From NCBI RefSeq assembly GCF_001676655.1, contig NZ_LZDB01000001.1:124001-188000 (forward strand): a DNA stretch of 64,000 nucleotides, written 5' to 3'. Position 1 is the stretch's first letter. Every line of letters starts with the position of its first letter. The position numbers and the translations under genes are program-made. The notes below the pieces were generated by a model. That model was not told the origin of the DNA and did not search any database. It was given only the letters and a program-made list of their open reading frames with translations. The DNA is from Perlucidibaca aquatica. GTDB taxonomy: Bacteria > Pseudomonadota > Gammaproteobacteria > Pseudomonadales > Moraxellaceae. Of this stretch, positions 18,195-27,558 are shown one piece after another.

Positions 18195-18324
18195 CGGATT
18201 GTGCTCCTTACGGATTGAACAGCCCCGCCGGACAGCGGCGGAGCAAGGAGTACGAGGCTTTGTTCTTCAGAATTAGGCGCTCGCGACCCCGGACAGTCGG
18301 TGAAGACCATGCGGAGGACGCGCG
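18195..18324 (-). promoter_or_regulatory. rpsF operon leader with GC-rich hairpin (possible S6:S18 binding motif)
   Basis: The transcribed leader of about 120 nt holds a strong CCGCCG/CGGCGG hairpin close to the rpsF ribosome-binding site. Many bacterial rpsF leaders carry an RNA motif bound by the S6:S18 complex for autogenous control. The position and GC-rich stem agree with that, but I cannot confirm the conserved bulge by eye. Confidence 0.35.
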
Positions 18325-18352
18325 ACTATACAGGAATTTGGTGGTTTTTCAA
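18325..18352 (-). promoter_or_regulatory. Sigma-70-like promoter for the rpsF operon
   Basis: On the minus strand, TTGAAA (18352-18347) and TATAGT (18330-18325) are separated by 16 bp. This is close to consensus and reads toward rpsF. Confidence 0.75.
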
Positions 18353-18362
18353 GCGGGTCAGC

Positions 18363-18473
18363 TGGTGGTGGGAGTTAAGCAGGGCTGCCGCACGCCGCTA
18401 GTACATCCATGTAGGCTCTCACGCGCGATCCATGGCGCGTGACGGCGGCCACCCTGCTTAACTCCCACCACCA
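18363..18473 (-). repeat. Conserved-core inverted-repeat element, copy 1
   Basis: The outer arms 18363-18384 and 18452-18473 are perfect 22-bp complements. They enclose a core that, read on the minus strand, nearly matches the core of copy 2 (18588-18698). That core has a CACGCGCC/GCGCGTG hairpin around CATGGAT, followed by GAGAGCCTACA and GGATGTACT. The outer arms of the two copies are unrelated in sequence. It occupies the gap upstream of the rpsF promoter. The structure is a long outer stem carrying two inner hairpins. Confidence 0.85.
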
Positions 18474-18587
18474 ACAGCATGCTCCCAACCCAACCACTCG
18501 TGGAAATTCGTGCCCACCAACGGAGCGCCGAAACCACCAACCTAGCACGAGCCTTGAGGTCGAGTACGGCGCGCACTGCAAGAGCGG

Positions 18588-18698
18588 TTGCTGCGGGATG
18601 AATACCACTGAGAAACCGTCACGCGCCATGGATGGCGCGTGAGAGCCTACAGGGATGTACTCGCGGCGGGTTTCACAGTGGTATTCATCCCGCAGCAA
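18588..18698 (+). repeat. Conserved-core inverted-repeat element, copy 2
   Basis: The outer arms 18588-18610 and 18676-18698 are perfect 23-bp complements. Inside lie a perfect CACGCGCCAT/ATGGCGCGTG hairpin (18620-18641) and a TACA/TGTA hairpin (18648-18659). The core matches copy 1 in the opposite orientation, while the arms differ. It ends within 8 bp of the rlmB stop, so it may also act as the rlmB 3' end. Confidence 0.85.
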
Positions 18699-18705
18699 TA
18701 GCGTC

Positions 18706-19452
18706 TTAACGGGAGCGCTGCCGAACAGCCTCGAAAAGAGCCACCCCAGTAGCCACGCTAACATTGAGGCTTTCGATCTGCCCCGCCATCGGTATATAAG
18801 CAAGATGATCGCAAAGCTCAGCCGTGAGACGCCGCAGACCAGTACCTTCCGCACCCATGACAATCGCCAGCGGGCCTTTCAGATTGACATCGTAGAACGG
18901 CTTGGCGCCGTCGCCGAGACTGGTGCCGACGACCCAGACACCACGCTCCTGCAATTGCTTGATAGTGCGCGCCAGGTTGGTGATCTGCATGAACGGGATC
19001 AGTTCGGCGGCGCCACAGGCGACTTTGCGCACGACCGGCGTCAGGCCGACAGCCTTATCGCGCGGACAAACAACAGCATGCACGCCGGCCGCTTCAGCCG
19101 TGCGCAGGCAGGCGCCGAGATTGTGCGGGTCAGTGACTGCATCGAGAATCAGCAGCAACGGCGGCACGCTCAGGCCATCGAGCAGCTCCTGCAGGTCATT
19201 GTCATCGCCCGCCTGACGCTCACGAATGCGCGCCACAATACCCTGATGGCGACCACCTTCAGCGAGTTGATCGAGCGCGTTGCGATCCCGGAAGCTGACC
19301 GGCAGGCCGAGTTGGCGCGCCTGCTTAACCAACGGATTCAGACGCGCATCTTCGCGCGTGTCCATTGCTTGCAGCTCAAGGACGCGTTCAGGCTCCGTGT
19401 TGAGCAACGCTTCCACGGTGTGCAGACCGTATATCCACGACATCTTCGACAT
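18706..19452 (-). CDS. rlmB: 23S rRNA (guanosine-2'-O-)-methyltransferase RlmB
   Basis: RlmB methylates the ribose of G2251 in the peptidyl-transferase loop of 23S rRNA. The 248-residue SpoU-family protein has the N-terminal substrate-binding domain (YGLHTVEALL) and a knotted SAM domain with LDAVTDPHNLGA, ALVMGAEGTGLRR-like IVMGAEGTG and SLNVSVATG motifs. It lies 19 bp after rnr, as is usual, with an AAGGA ribosome-binding site. Confidence 0.96.
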   Translation of the reverse strand: MSKMSWIYGLHTVEALLNTEPERVLELQAMDTREDARLNPLVKQARQLGLPVSFRDRNALDQLAEGGRHQGIVARIRERQAGDDNDLQELLDGLSVPPLLLILDAVTDPHNLGACLRTAEAAGVHAVVCPRDKAVGLTPVVRKVACGAAELIPFMQITNLARTIKQLQERGVWVVGTSLGDGAKPFYDVNLKGPLAIVMGAEGTGLRRLTAELCDHLAYIPMAGQIESLNVSVATGVALFEAVRQRSR

Positions 19453-19471
19453 TTAAACAGTTCCTTGGCAA

Positions 19472-21895
19472 TCAGCGCTTGCGGGTACGGGGCTGCGTGC
19501 GCTTGCCGGCGGGCTTACCGCCCGAGGCATCGCTAGCAGGAGCTGCACCCGTGCGGGCGGCCTTACGGGCACGACCTTCACTCACACCGGGAATCTCACC
19601 TTCTTTTAAACGCTCGCGCAGCGAACGCTTGCCGGTGCCGCCGCCAGAGAGCAGCTCGAAGTCCATCTTGCGCTCGTCGAGATTGACCGCTGCAACTTTA
19701 ATTCGTACCGGTTCGCCAATACCAAAGCGGCGCTGTGTGCGCTCGCCCTGCAGGCGATGGAAGGTGGCGTCATAGCTGTAGTAGTCGTCACGCAACTGGC
19801 TGATGTGCACCAAGCCTTCCACATAGACTTCTTTCAGCTCAACAAAGAAACCAAACGAGGTCACGGCGGAAATCACGCCGTCGAACTCTTCGCCGACGCG
19901 ATCTTGCATGTACTCACACTTGAGCCAGGCCATCACATCGCGCGTGGCTTCATCAGCACGACGCTCCGTCATGGAGCAGTGTTCGCCGAGCGATACCATC
20001 TGAACCTGACCCGGCAGCGGCTCAACCTTTGCGCCCAGCGCACCCTTAATGGCACGACTCACGCGCTGCATCGGCGTGGTCTCGTGATCACCTGCCAGAA
20101 TGTTGCGAATGGCACGGTGTAACAGCAAATCGGGGTAGCGACGAATCGGCGAGGTGAAGTGCGAATACGCCTCGTAAGCCAAGCCGAAGTGGCCAATGTT
20201 GTCTGGCGAGTACACCGCCTGTGACAAGGAGCGCAGCAACATCGTTTCAATGATGTGCTTGTCTGGGCGATCCTGAATCTGCTGGATCACGGCCAAGAAG
20301 TCAGCGGGCTTAGGCTGGGCTGTCGCCGTAAAACGGAGACCCAGCGCCTGCAGGAAGCCACGCAGCTTGTTCAGCTTTTCGTTCTTCGGACCTTCGTGGT
20401 TACGGAACAACGCAGGCATTTTAGCTTTCAGCACATAGGACGCCGAGGCCACGTTAGCCGCCAACATCATTTCTTCAATCAGCATGTGCGCTTGGTTACG
20501 CACCACAGGAATGATGCGTTCGATCTTGCGGTCTGCACCAAACAGAATGCGGGTTTCGCCACTGTCAAAGTCCAGGGCACCACGCGTTTCGCGCACGGTG
20601 CGGAACAGCTTAAAGAGATCGTATAGCGTGTGCAGCGAGGATTGCACCGACTCAGGCCAACGCTTACGCAATGCGTCCGCTTCACGGCTGCTGGGCGTCT
20701 CTAGGAACTGGCTGACCTGGGTGTACGTGGTGCGTGCCTGCGAATGCATCACCGCTGGGTAAAATTTGCTGCTGGTCATACGCCCAGCGGCTGAGATGGT
20801 CATGTCGCAGACCATGCACAAGCGATCCACATGCGGATTCAGCGAGCACAGGCCGTTCGACAGAATTTCCGGCAACATGGGCACGACAAAGCCGGGGAAG
20901 TACACGGAGTTACCGCGCGCCTTGGCTTCGTCATCCAGCGCCGTGCCGGGGCGCACATAGTGCGACACGTCGGCAATTGCTACGACCAGGCGGTAGCCGC
21001 CGCCTTTACGCTTTTCGGCATAGACGGCATCGTCGAAGTCTTTGGCATCTTCGCCATCAATCGTCATCAGCGGCAGGTCACGCAAATCAACACGGCCTGG
21101 CTCGATTTTGGCGTCTTCGTCCACTTCAGGTGAAAGCGTCGCGACTTCACTCTCAACGTCCGAAGGCCACGCGTGGGGGATATCGTAGTTACGCAGCGCG
21201 ATGTCAATTTCCATGCCCGGCGCCATAAAGTCGCCCAACACTTCAACGATCCGGCCTGTCGCGAGGCCGCGATGGCTGGGGTAATCCACTAGTTCAATGC
21301 TGACAAACTGATCCGGTTCGGCAGGCACGCCGCCATCAACCACCAGAATTTCTTGAGTAATGCGCGGGTTATCCGGCATGACATAGGCCACGCCGTCTTC
21401 TTCGCGATAACGCCCCACTAAGTATTTATAACGACGCTCTTCAACGCGCATCACAATGGCTTCACGACGCCCCTTGTGGTCGTATCCCGCGACGCGCACG
21501 CAGGCAATATCGCCATCAAACAACAAGCGCATCTGACGCGAAGGCAGGATCAAATCCTGGCCGCCCTCGTCTGGCGTGAGAAAGCCGAAGCCATCTTTAT
21601 GGCCCTGTACTCGCCCACGAATCAGCTCATCATCATGCAACGGCGTGTAGGCTCCGCGTCGATCAGAGCGCAGTTGGCCGTCGCGACTCATGGCGATCAA
21701 ACGTCGGCGCAGCGCCTCTTCCCGCTCGGGCTCAAAAATGCCGTAGTGATGGGCAAGTTGCGGATGGGTCAGGGGCTTGGCCAGCTCATCGAGCGTGGCC
21801 AGGATCATCTCTCGGCTGGGCACCGGATTTTCGTACTTTTCTGCCTCACGCTGGGCGTGCGGATCTTGAATAGGGGGTATGCTGTTGCGACTCAT
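19472..21895 (-). CDS. rnr: Ribonuclease R
   Basis: RNase R is a processive 3'-5' exoribonuclease that degrades structured RNA. The 807-residue product has N-terminal winged-helix and cold-shock domains, the RNB catalytic domain (DGEDAKDFDDAVY with its metal-binding aspartates, and the HFTSPIRRYPDLLLHR motif) and an S1 domain. The tail is rich in Lys, Arg, Gly and Ala. It is first in rnr-rlmB and transcribed divergently from tRNA-Leu. Confidence 0.97.
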   Translation of the reverse strand: MSRNSIPPIQDPHAQREAEKYENPVPSREMILATLDELAKPLTHPQLAHHYGIFEPEREEALRRRLIAMSRDGQLRSDRRGAYTPLHDDELIRGRVQGHKDGFGFLTPDEGGQDLILPSRQMRLLFDGDIACVRVAGYDHKGRREAIVMRVEERRYKYLVGRYREEDGVAYVMPDNPRITQEILVVDGGVPAEPDQFVSIELVDYPSHRGLATGRIVEVLGDFMAPGMEIDIALRNYDIPHAWPSDVESEVATLSPEVDEDAKIEPGRVDLRDLPLMTIDGEDAKDFDDAVYAEKRKGGGYRLVVAIADVSHYVRPGTALDDEAKARGNSVYFPGFVVPMLPEILSNGLCSLNPHVDRLCMVCDMTISAAGRMTSSKFYPAVMHSQARTTYTQVSQFLETPSSREADALRKRWPESVQSSLHTLYDLFKLFRTVRETRGALDFDSGETRILFGADRKIERIIPVVRNQAHMLIEEMMLAANVASASYVLKAKMPALFRNHEGPKNEKLNKLRGFLQALGLRFTATAQPKPADFLAVIQQIQDRPDKHIIETMLLRSLSQAVYSPDNIGHFGLAYEAYSHFTSPIRRYPDLLLHRAIRNILAGDHETTPMQRVSRAIKGALGAKVEPLPGQVQMVSLGEHCSMTERRADEATRDVMAWLKCEYMQDRVGEEFDGVISAVTSFGFFVELKEVYVEGLVHISQLRDDYYSYDATFHRLQGERTQRRFGIGEPVRIKVAAVNLDERKMDFELLSGGGTGKRSLRERLKEGEIPGVSEGRARKAARTGAAPASDASGGKPAGKRTQPRTRKR

Positions 21896-21937
21896 GCGCC
21901 ATCTCGTTAAATTTTCCTCATTCTACACGGAAGATGG

Positions 21938-21966
21938 TTGACAGCCTCGTTTCGCCTCTCTATATT
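21938..21966 (+). promoter_or_regulatory. Consensus sigma-70 promoter for tRNA-Leu
   Basis: TTGACA at 21938-21943 and TATATT at 21961-21966 are separated by exactly 17 bp. The start would fall near 21973, a few bases before the mature tRNA. A GC-rich discriminator (TCGCGGC) follows, as expected for stringently controlled stable RNA. Confidence 0.9.
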
Positions 21967-21980
21967 TCGCGGCCTCATCT

Positions 21981-22067
21981 GCCCAGATGGTGAAATTGGT
22001 AGACACGCCAGCTTCAGGTGCTGGTCCTCGCAAGGGGGTGGAGGTTCAAGTCCTCTTCTGGGCACCA
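21981..22067 (+). tRNA. tRNA-Leu (anticodon CAG)
   Basis: The 87-nt sequence includes an encoded CCA. The acceptor stem pairs GCCCAGA with TCTGGGC. The anticodon stem CCAGC/GCTGG holds the loop TTCAGGT with anticodon CAG, and the TTCAAGT T-loop and a long variable arm are typical of leucine tRNAs. It lies next to rnr as in Pseudomonas. Confidence 0.97.
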
Positions 22068-22071
22068 AATT

Positions 22072-22100
22072 AAAAAGGCCGATCATTGATCGGCCTTTTT
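22072..22100 (+). terminator. Intrinsic terminator after tRNA-Leu
   Basis: AAAAAGGCCGATCA pairs with its complement ending in TTTTT. The A/T flanks make it usable in both directions, so it may also serve the DUF445 gene. Confidence 0.9.
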
Positions 22101-22123
22101 GCTTTTCTGCAGCACGAACATGC

Positions 22124-23347
22124 TTACAGCATGAACTGAATCTGCATCTCGCCCACTAAGAAGCCCAAAATCGCACCCACTGCAATCAGCGACCACTCGT
22201 CTTCCTTGAACGCTGGGCGCAGCATGCCTTCAAACTCTTGCGGCGTAAGATCCTGCATACGGTTAACCAGTGTGTTGCGAACATCCATTGCGTCTTCAGC
22301 ATAGGCCTCAACATATTTCATGGTTTCCGGCATTTTCTGCAGGATACGTTCAGCCACCACATTCTTCATTTCAATATAACGCTGGCTGCCCACGGCATAG
22401 ACCACCAGTGGGCGCGCCACACCGGCCTGCTCGTCAACCAAGCGCTTCACGTTCTTGTGCACCAACTCCATGATGCGATCCGAGAAAGCACCACGGAATA
22501 GCTCTTCCATCATGTTGGCGGGCGTCAGCAACTGCTTTGAAATCAGTGCCGCGTAATCTGCAGCCACTTCTTTTTGGCGCCTCAGGAATAGGCCTTGGAA
22601 CGTTATGCCCATGAATTTTGTTGGGAGTTGCGGACGGAACATCATCTGCAAAGCGATCCAGTCGCTAAAGAAGCCAACAAAGCCGCCAAAGGCCGGCAGC
22701 ATCCACGGCTGCTTGAACACCAGCCAGCAAACCATCTGAATCAAACCAATGCCGAAGCCAAAATAGAAGCCGGCATTACTGAAAAAGCGGAACTCTTGCT
22801 TACCCACCTTCTTAAAGATGTCATTCAACAAGGCCTTATCTTTCATCAAGTTGGTCAGCACCATATGCTTGATGTCAAAGTACTTGTCTGTATTGTTCTT
22901 CACTTCCTGCATGATGGCCGCGACCACCGCCGGCGACTCCGCCTTCACGCGATTAATGATTTTCTGGCGAGCAAACTCTGGCATGCCCTCCCATAGACCG
23001 GGCTGATACTGCTGCGCGACATCGCGAACAATATCTTCTGCGGCGGCCATCATGGGCACTTCTATTTCTTTGGCGATGCGTTGCGGGTCTAAGCGCGCAA
23101 AAATCTCGGAAGGTTTAATCAGCTTGGAGGTCATGAGATCCACAGAAATCATGGCCATCTTTTCCGCTTTGCGCGGAACAATCCCCTGCCAGCCTAGAAA
23201 CGGTTTAATGCCCACGAACTCCATGGGCGAGAACATCATTTGAATCGCCACCACCTTGGTGACATAGCCAATAATGCCGCTAATAAAGGGAATGGATATG
23301 TAGAGCCACATATCCGCTTTGAATTCAGCAATGAAATGTTCAAACAT
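22124..23347 (-). CDS. DUF445 family membrane protein
   Basis: This 407-residue protein has hydrophobic segments at about 14-34, 195-225 and 388-405, and two copies of a GYVTKVVAIQMMFSP / FSDWIALQMMFRP-type motif, characteristic of DUF445 (PF04286). The long middle regions are helical and charged. The function is unknown. It sits on the minus strand between tRNA-Leu and a DUF2505 gene. In P. aeruginosa, as I recall, purA directly follows the tRNA, so this is probably a lineage-specific addition. Confidence 0.85.
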   Translation of the reverse strand: MFEHFIAEFKADMWLYISIPFISGIIGYVTKVVAIQMMFSPMEFVGIKPFLGWQGIVPRKAEKMAMISVDLMTSKLIKPSEIFARLDPQRIAKEIEVPMMAAAEDIVRDVAQQYQPGLWEGMPEFARQKIINRVKAESPAVVAAIMQEVKNNTDKYFDIKHMVLTNLMKDKALLNDIFKKVGKQEFRFFSNAGFYFGFGIGLIQMVCWLVFKQPWMLPAFGGFVGFFSDWIALQMMFRPQLPTKFMGITFQGLFLRRQKEVAADYAALISKQLLTPANMMEELFRGAFSDRIMELVHKNVKRLVDEQAGVARPLVVYAVGSQRYIEMKNVVAERILQKMPETMKYVEAYAEDAMDVRNTLVNRMQDLTPQEFEGMLRPAFKEDEWSLIAVGAILGFLVGEMQIQFML

Positions 23348-23454
23348 GACACCAATCCTTGAGTAATCGAGCTTATTATTTTTGTGGAAGCTGCGCTTCC
23401 TTTGCGCTAATCATGCCGACTTCTCGGCTAATGACCTAGCCCCACCCACATGAA

Positions 23455-23955
23455 TTAATAAAATTTAGACAAAATCTGACGACTGACATCTGCGTTTAGT
23501 GCCGCTTTCTGTTGAATATCTTCTGCCAGCAAAGCGGCCAGCTTACCCCCGATCAACGGGATGTCACAGCTAACATCCCAGCTCAGCGTATTCGTGGTGA
23601 TGCCGTCTTGCTCGCGCAACTGCATTGTGGCCGAAATACTCACCGCCTTTACCGACTGATTCACAATCAGCAACGCACCGGTAGCCGTCTCCCGATCCCA
23701 GCGGTCTGTTTGATCAATCTCAATCTTCTGATCGGATTTGACAAACTTCTGCGCGATAGCGGGCAGCTTGATGCTGGGCTTGCCTTGGATATGCGAGGTG
23801 ATGGAGAAAAAACGCCCATCATCGGATTGCGCCACGACAGCAAAGCTATCGTGATTCGCCAACTCAGCTTTACGCACCACATATTCAGGCGAGGTCAGCA
23901 TGACCAGAACACGAGACAGCGGGGCATCCCACGTTAACGTTGTTTCAAACTTCAT
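23455..23955 (-). CDS. DUF2505 family protein (START-like fold)
   Basis: This 166-residue protein resembles DUF2505 (PF10698), a family predicted to share the START/SRPBCC lipid-binding fold. There is no signal peptide. The start MKFETTLTWDAPLSRVLVML and the WDVSCDIPLIGGKLAALLAED segment, which would be the C-terminal helix, support the call. Function is unknown, and a lipid or hydrophobic ligand is only suggested by the fold. It lies 27 bp after purA, so it is likely cotranscribed. A short GGAAGC/GCTTCC hairpin at 23386-23400 follows it. Confidence 0.75.
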   Translation of the reverse strand: MKFETTLTWDAPLSRVLVMLTSPEYVVRKAELANHDSFAVVAQSDDGRFFSITSHIQGKPSIKLPAIAQKFVKSDQKIEIDQTDRWDRETATGALLIVNQSVKAVSISATMQLREQDGITTNTLSWDVSCDIPLIGGKLAALLAEDIQQKAALNADVSRQILSKFY

Positions 23956-23982
23956 GCTCTTGCCCCGCCTTGATAGGTGTTT

Positions 23983-25281
<1,299 letters not shown>

Positions 25282-25302
25282 TCAGTCTCTAATTTGCAGG
25301 AT

Positions 25303-26490
25303 TCAGGAAACGATAGTGCGCACTTGCCAGCGCCCATCTTCAAAAAGAAATTCTCGATCACAACCCACTTCCGCCGCCGACACCGGCGCACCCGGAAGTT
25401 GCTGCACAACACGCTGACCATCGGCTCGCGCATCGGTAATTGCTTGTAATAGTGCGGCAGCCTCGCCAGCAGGTGCCAAGATGCCGCGCGCTACGGCCGG
25501 CTGATGATCAAAATCCAGCCACTGCTTAAGGTCAGCACTAAATCCCGTGGCGGGGCGGGCGCGACCGAAGGCTTCGCCGACATGGTCGTAACGGCCTCCT
25601 TTGGCGACTTCGCTACGCTGTCCAGCGACATAGGCTGCAAACACTAATCCGGTGTGATAGTGGTAGCCACGCAATTCACCAAGATCCACATAAATATTCA
25701 CTTGCGGGTGTGACAGGTGCAGCGCCGAAACCACGGCTTGCATATCGGCCAGCGCATCGGCGACCGCCTGGGGTGCGCTCGGCCACGCACGCGCGGCACG
25801 CGACAACACCGAAACATCGCCCGACAAGCTCGGCAGTGGCATTAACGCCTGAGCAATATCTGTCTGCGGAACCAGTGCCGCCAGTTGCTCGCGCCATTCA
25901 GGCAGTGACTTACGCGAAAGAATGGCTTGAAGCTGGCACTCCGCTAACGAAGACACCGACGCAGCCTGCACAAAGGTACGGAAGATACCAACGTGCCCTA
26001 GATCCAAGGTGATGTTTTTGGCGCCCGCTAGCAGCAGCCCGTCGAGCATGAGTCTGATGACTTCAATGTCACTTTCTACACCCGCGTGACCATAGAGCTC
26101 GGCGCCAATCTGCACAGGGCAGCGCGACGCAGACAGACCCGTGGGGCGTGCTTGCAAAATAGTGCCGGCGTAGCAGTAGCGTGCCGGGCCTTGCACCGGC
26201 AAACAGTGCGCGTCTAAGCGAGCAACTTGCGTCGTCATGTCGGCGCGTACACCCATCATGCGACCACTGAGTTGATCCGTAATTTTGAAGGTCAGATCAT
26301 CCAGATCACTGCCGGAGCCGGTCAGTAGAGAATCCAGATATTCCATTAATGGCGGAAAAACGAGTGCGTAACCCCAACTGGAGAATCGATCCAGCAAACG
26401 GCGTCGCAACGACTCCAGACGAGCTGCCTCAGCAGGTAGCACATCCGCCACCCCATCGGGCAGCAACCAGGCATCGACCGGTTTGACCAT
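25303..26490 (-). CDS. hisZ: ATP phosphoribosyltransferase regulatory subunit HisZ
   Basis: HisZ is a catalytically inactive HisRS paralogue that partners short-form HisG in the first step of histidine synthesis. The 395-residue product has a class II synthetase-like core (LLPDGVADVLPAEA, RADMTTQVAR, GELYGH-like IGAELYGHAG). It lacks the C-terminal anticodon-binding domain of true HisRS. The frame extends 38 codons upstream, but the ATG at 26490 has a GAGAA site and fits known HisZ starts. Its presence implies a short HisG elsewhere in the genome. Confidence 0.93.
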   Translation of the reverse strand: MVKPVDAWLLPDGVADVLPAEAARLESLRRRLLDRFSSWGYALVFPPLMEYLDSLLTGSGSDLDDLTFKITDQLSGRMMGVRADMTTQVARLDAHCLPVQGPARYCYAGTILQARPTGLSASRCPVQIGAELYGHAGVESDIEVIRLMLDGLLLAGAKNITLDLGHVGIFRTFVQAASVSSLAECQLQAILSRKSLPEWREQLAALVPQTDIAQALMPLPSLSGDVSVLSRAARAWPSAPQAVADALADMQAVVSALHLSHPQVNIYVDLGELRGYHYHTGLVFAAYVAGQRSEVAKGGRYDHVGEAFGRARPATGFSADLKQWLDFDHQPAVARGILAPAGEAAALLQAITDARADGQRVVQQLPGAPVSAAEVGCDREFLFEDGRWQVRTIVS

Positions 26491-26538
26491 GATTTCTCGC
26501 AAATTCAGCCACAAAAAATATCCGGGAGACAGTTTTGA

Positions 26539-26588
26539 CGTCGCGCTAGCGACGGCCCGGAGGGTGGCCGCCATGGATGGCAGGCCAC
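26539..26588. repeat. Compact palindromic element sharing the CCATGGATGG core
   Basis: CGTCGC/GCGACG arms (26539-26554) are followed by a GTGGCC/GGCCAC hairpin (26564-26588). The inner hairpin GCCAT-GG-ATGGC is the same CCATGGATGG heart as in copy 2 at 18620-18641. It may be a short relative of the elements at 18.4-18.7 kb. It lies between the hflC terminator and hisZ. Confidence 0.6.
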
Positions 26589-26613
26589 AAAAAAACCGAG
26601 TCAATACTCGGTT
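26589..26613 (-). terminator. Intrinsic terminator of the hfq-hflXKC unit
   Basis: On the minus strand, AACCGAG-TATTGA-CTCGGTT is followed by a run of T. It lies about 75 bp beyond the hflC stop and isolates hisZ from read-through. Confidence 0.85.
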
Positions 26614-26648
26614 CGGCGCAGTTTAACACAGGATTTAGCGTATTGCCC

Positions 26649-26680
26649 AAGACCGCCAGCCCTTCACGGCTGACGGTCTT
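26649..26680 (-). terminator. Strong hairpin just after hflC
   Basis: A 13-bp stem AAGACCG(T/C)CAGCC with a 6-nt loop starts 5 bp after the hflC stop and has no T-run. It probably protects the 3' end or slows polymerase before the true terminator at 26589-26613. Confidence 0.5.
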
Positions 26681-26685
26681 GGTGG

Positions 26686-27558
26686 TCACTGCTTACCCGA
26701 GCGCTGCATATAGCGGAGGAACTCACTATCCCCCTTCAAGACCATAACATCACTGGGCTTATTGAAGGTGTTGCGATAGACCTGCATAGAACGGTAGAAC
26801 CTATAAAACTCAGCATCTTGCCCGAACGCTTTGCGTGAGATAGATGCTGCCAGCGCATCACCCTCACCGCGCAGGGTTTCTGCTTGGCGATAGGCTTCCG
26901 CCAGAATCACCCGCTGCTGACGTTCCGCCTCCGACTTAATGCGATCCGACATTTCCGTACCTTGCGAACGATGCTCACGCGCCTCACGCTCACGCTCGGT
27001 ACGCATACGGTTATAGATCGACTCCAGCGTGGAATTCGGGAAATCAACGCGTTTGACGCGAACATCAACGACCTGAATACCGAATTCACGGCTAGCCACT
27101 GCGTTAGCCGCCTTGGTTAGATCAATCATGAGCTGCTCACGCTGACCTGAAACCACCTCTTTAACGGTGCGTTCAGACACGCGATTTTTCAGACCATCAC
27201 GAACCAGGGGCAAGAGGCGAGACTCAGCCTGCTTGAAATCACCGCCCGTGGCCGTAAAGAAGCGCTTCACATCATCCACACGCCACATTACGTAGGCATC
27301 GATAATCAAAAACTTGCTTTCTTTGGTCAAGAATTCGGTGCGCTCAGCATCACTAACCTGCAGACGCGCATCAAAACGACGCACCTCATGCACCATCGGG
27401 ATCTTAAAGTGCAGACCGGGCTTTAGATCAGCCTCCACAACCTCACCAAAACGCAACATCACCGCACGCTCAGTAGCACTGACCGTGAAGAAAGCACTGT
27501 TCACAATAAACAGGATAAAAAGAACGACGGTCAACGCCGATACATTACGCGAGCCCAT
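26686..27558 (-). CDS. hflC: HflC, modulator of FtsH protease
   Basis: HflC forms a large periplasmic cage with HflK around FtsH, controlling its access to membrane substrates. The 290-residue SPFH-domain protein has an N-terminal membrane anchor at about 8-25 and the FFTVSATERAVMLRFGEV start. A long coiled-coil follows (RTEREREAREHRSQG, AEAYRQAETLRGEG). Its ATG overlaps the hflK stop as TAATG. Length is slightly short of the E. coli protein (334 aa), as in Pseudomonas. Confidence 0.96.
   Translation of the reverse strand: MGSRNVSALTVVLFILFIVNSAFFTVSATERAVMLRFGEVVEADLKPGLHFKIPMVHEVRRFDARLQVSDAERTEFLTKESKFLIIDAYVMWRVDDVKRFFTATGGDFKQAESRLLPLVRDGLKNRVSERTVKEVVSGQREQLMIDLTKAANAVASREFGIQVVDVRVKRVDFPNSTLESIYNRMRTEREREAREHRSQGTEMSDRIKSEAERQQRVILAEAYRQAETLRGEGDALAASISRKAFGQDAEFYRFYRSMQVYRNTFNKPSDVMVLKGDSEFLRYMQRSGKQ

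Noticed and set aside
18474-18587. Possible small gene or RNA between the two conserved-core elements
   Set aside because: No open frame with a start and ribosome-binding site, no promoter-like pair and no clear fold were seen in these 114 bases.
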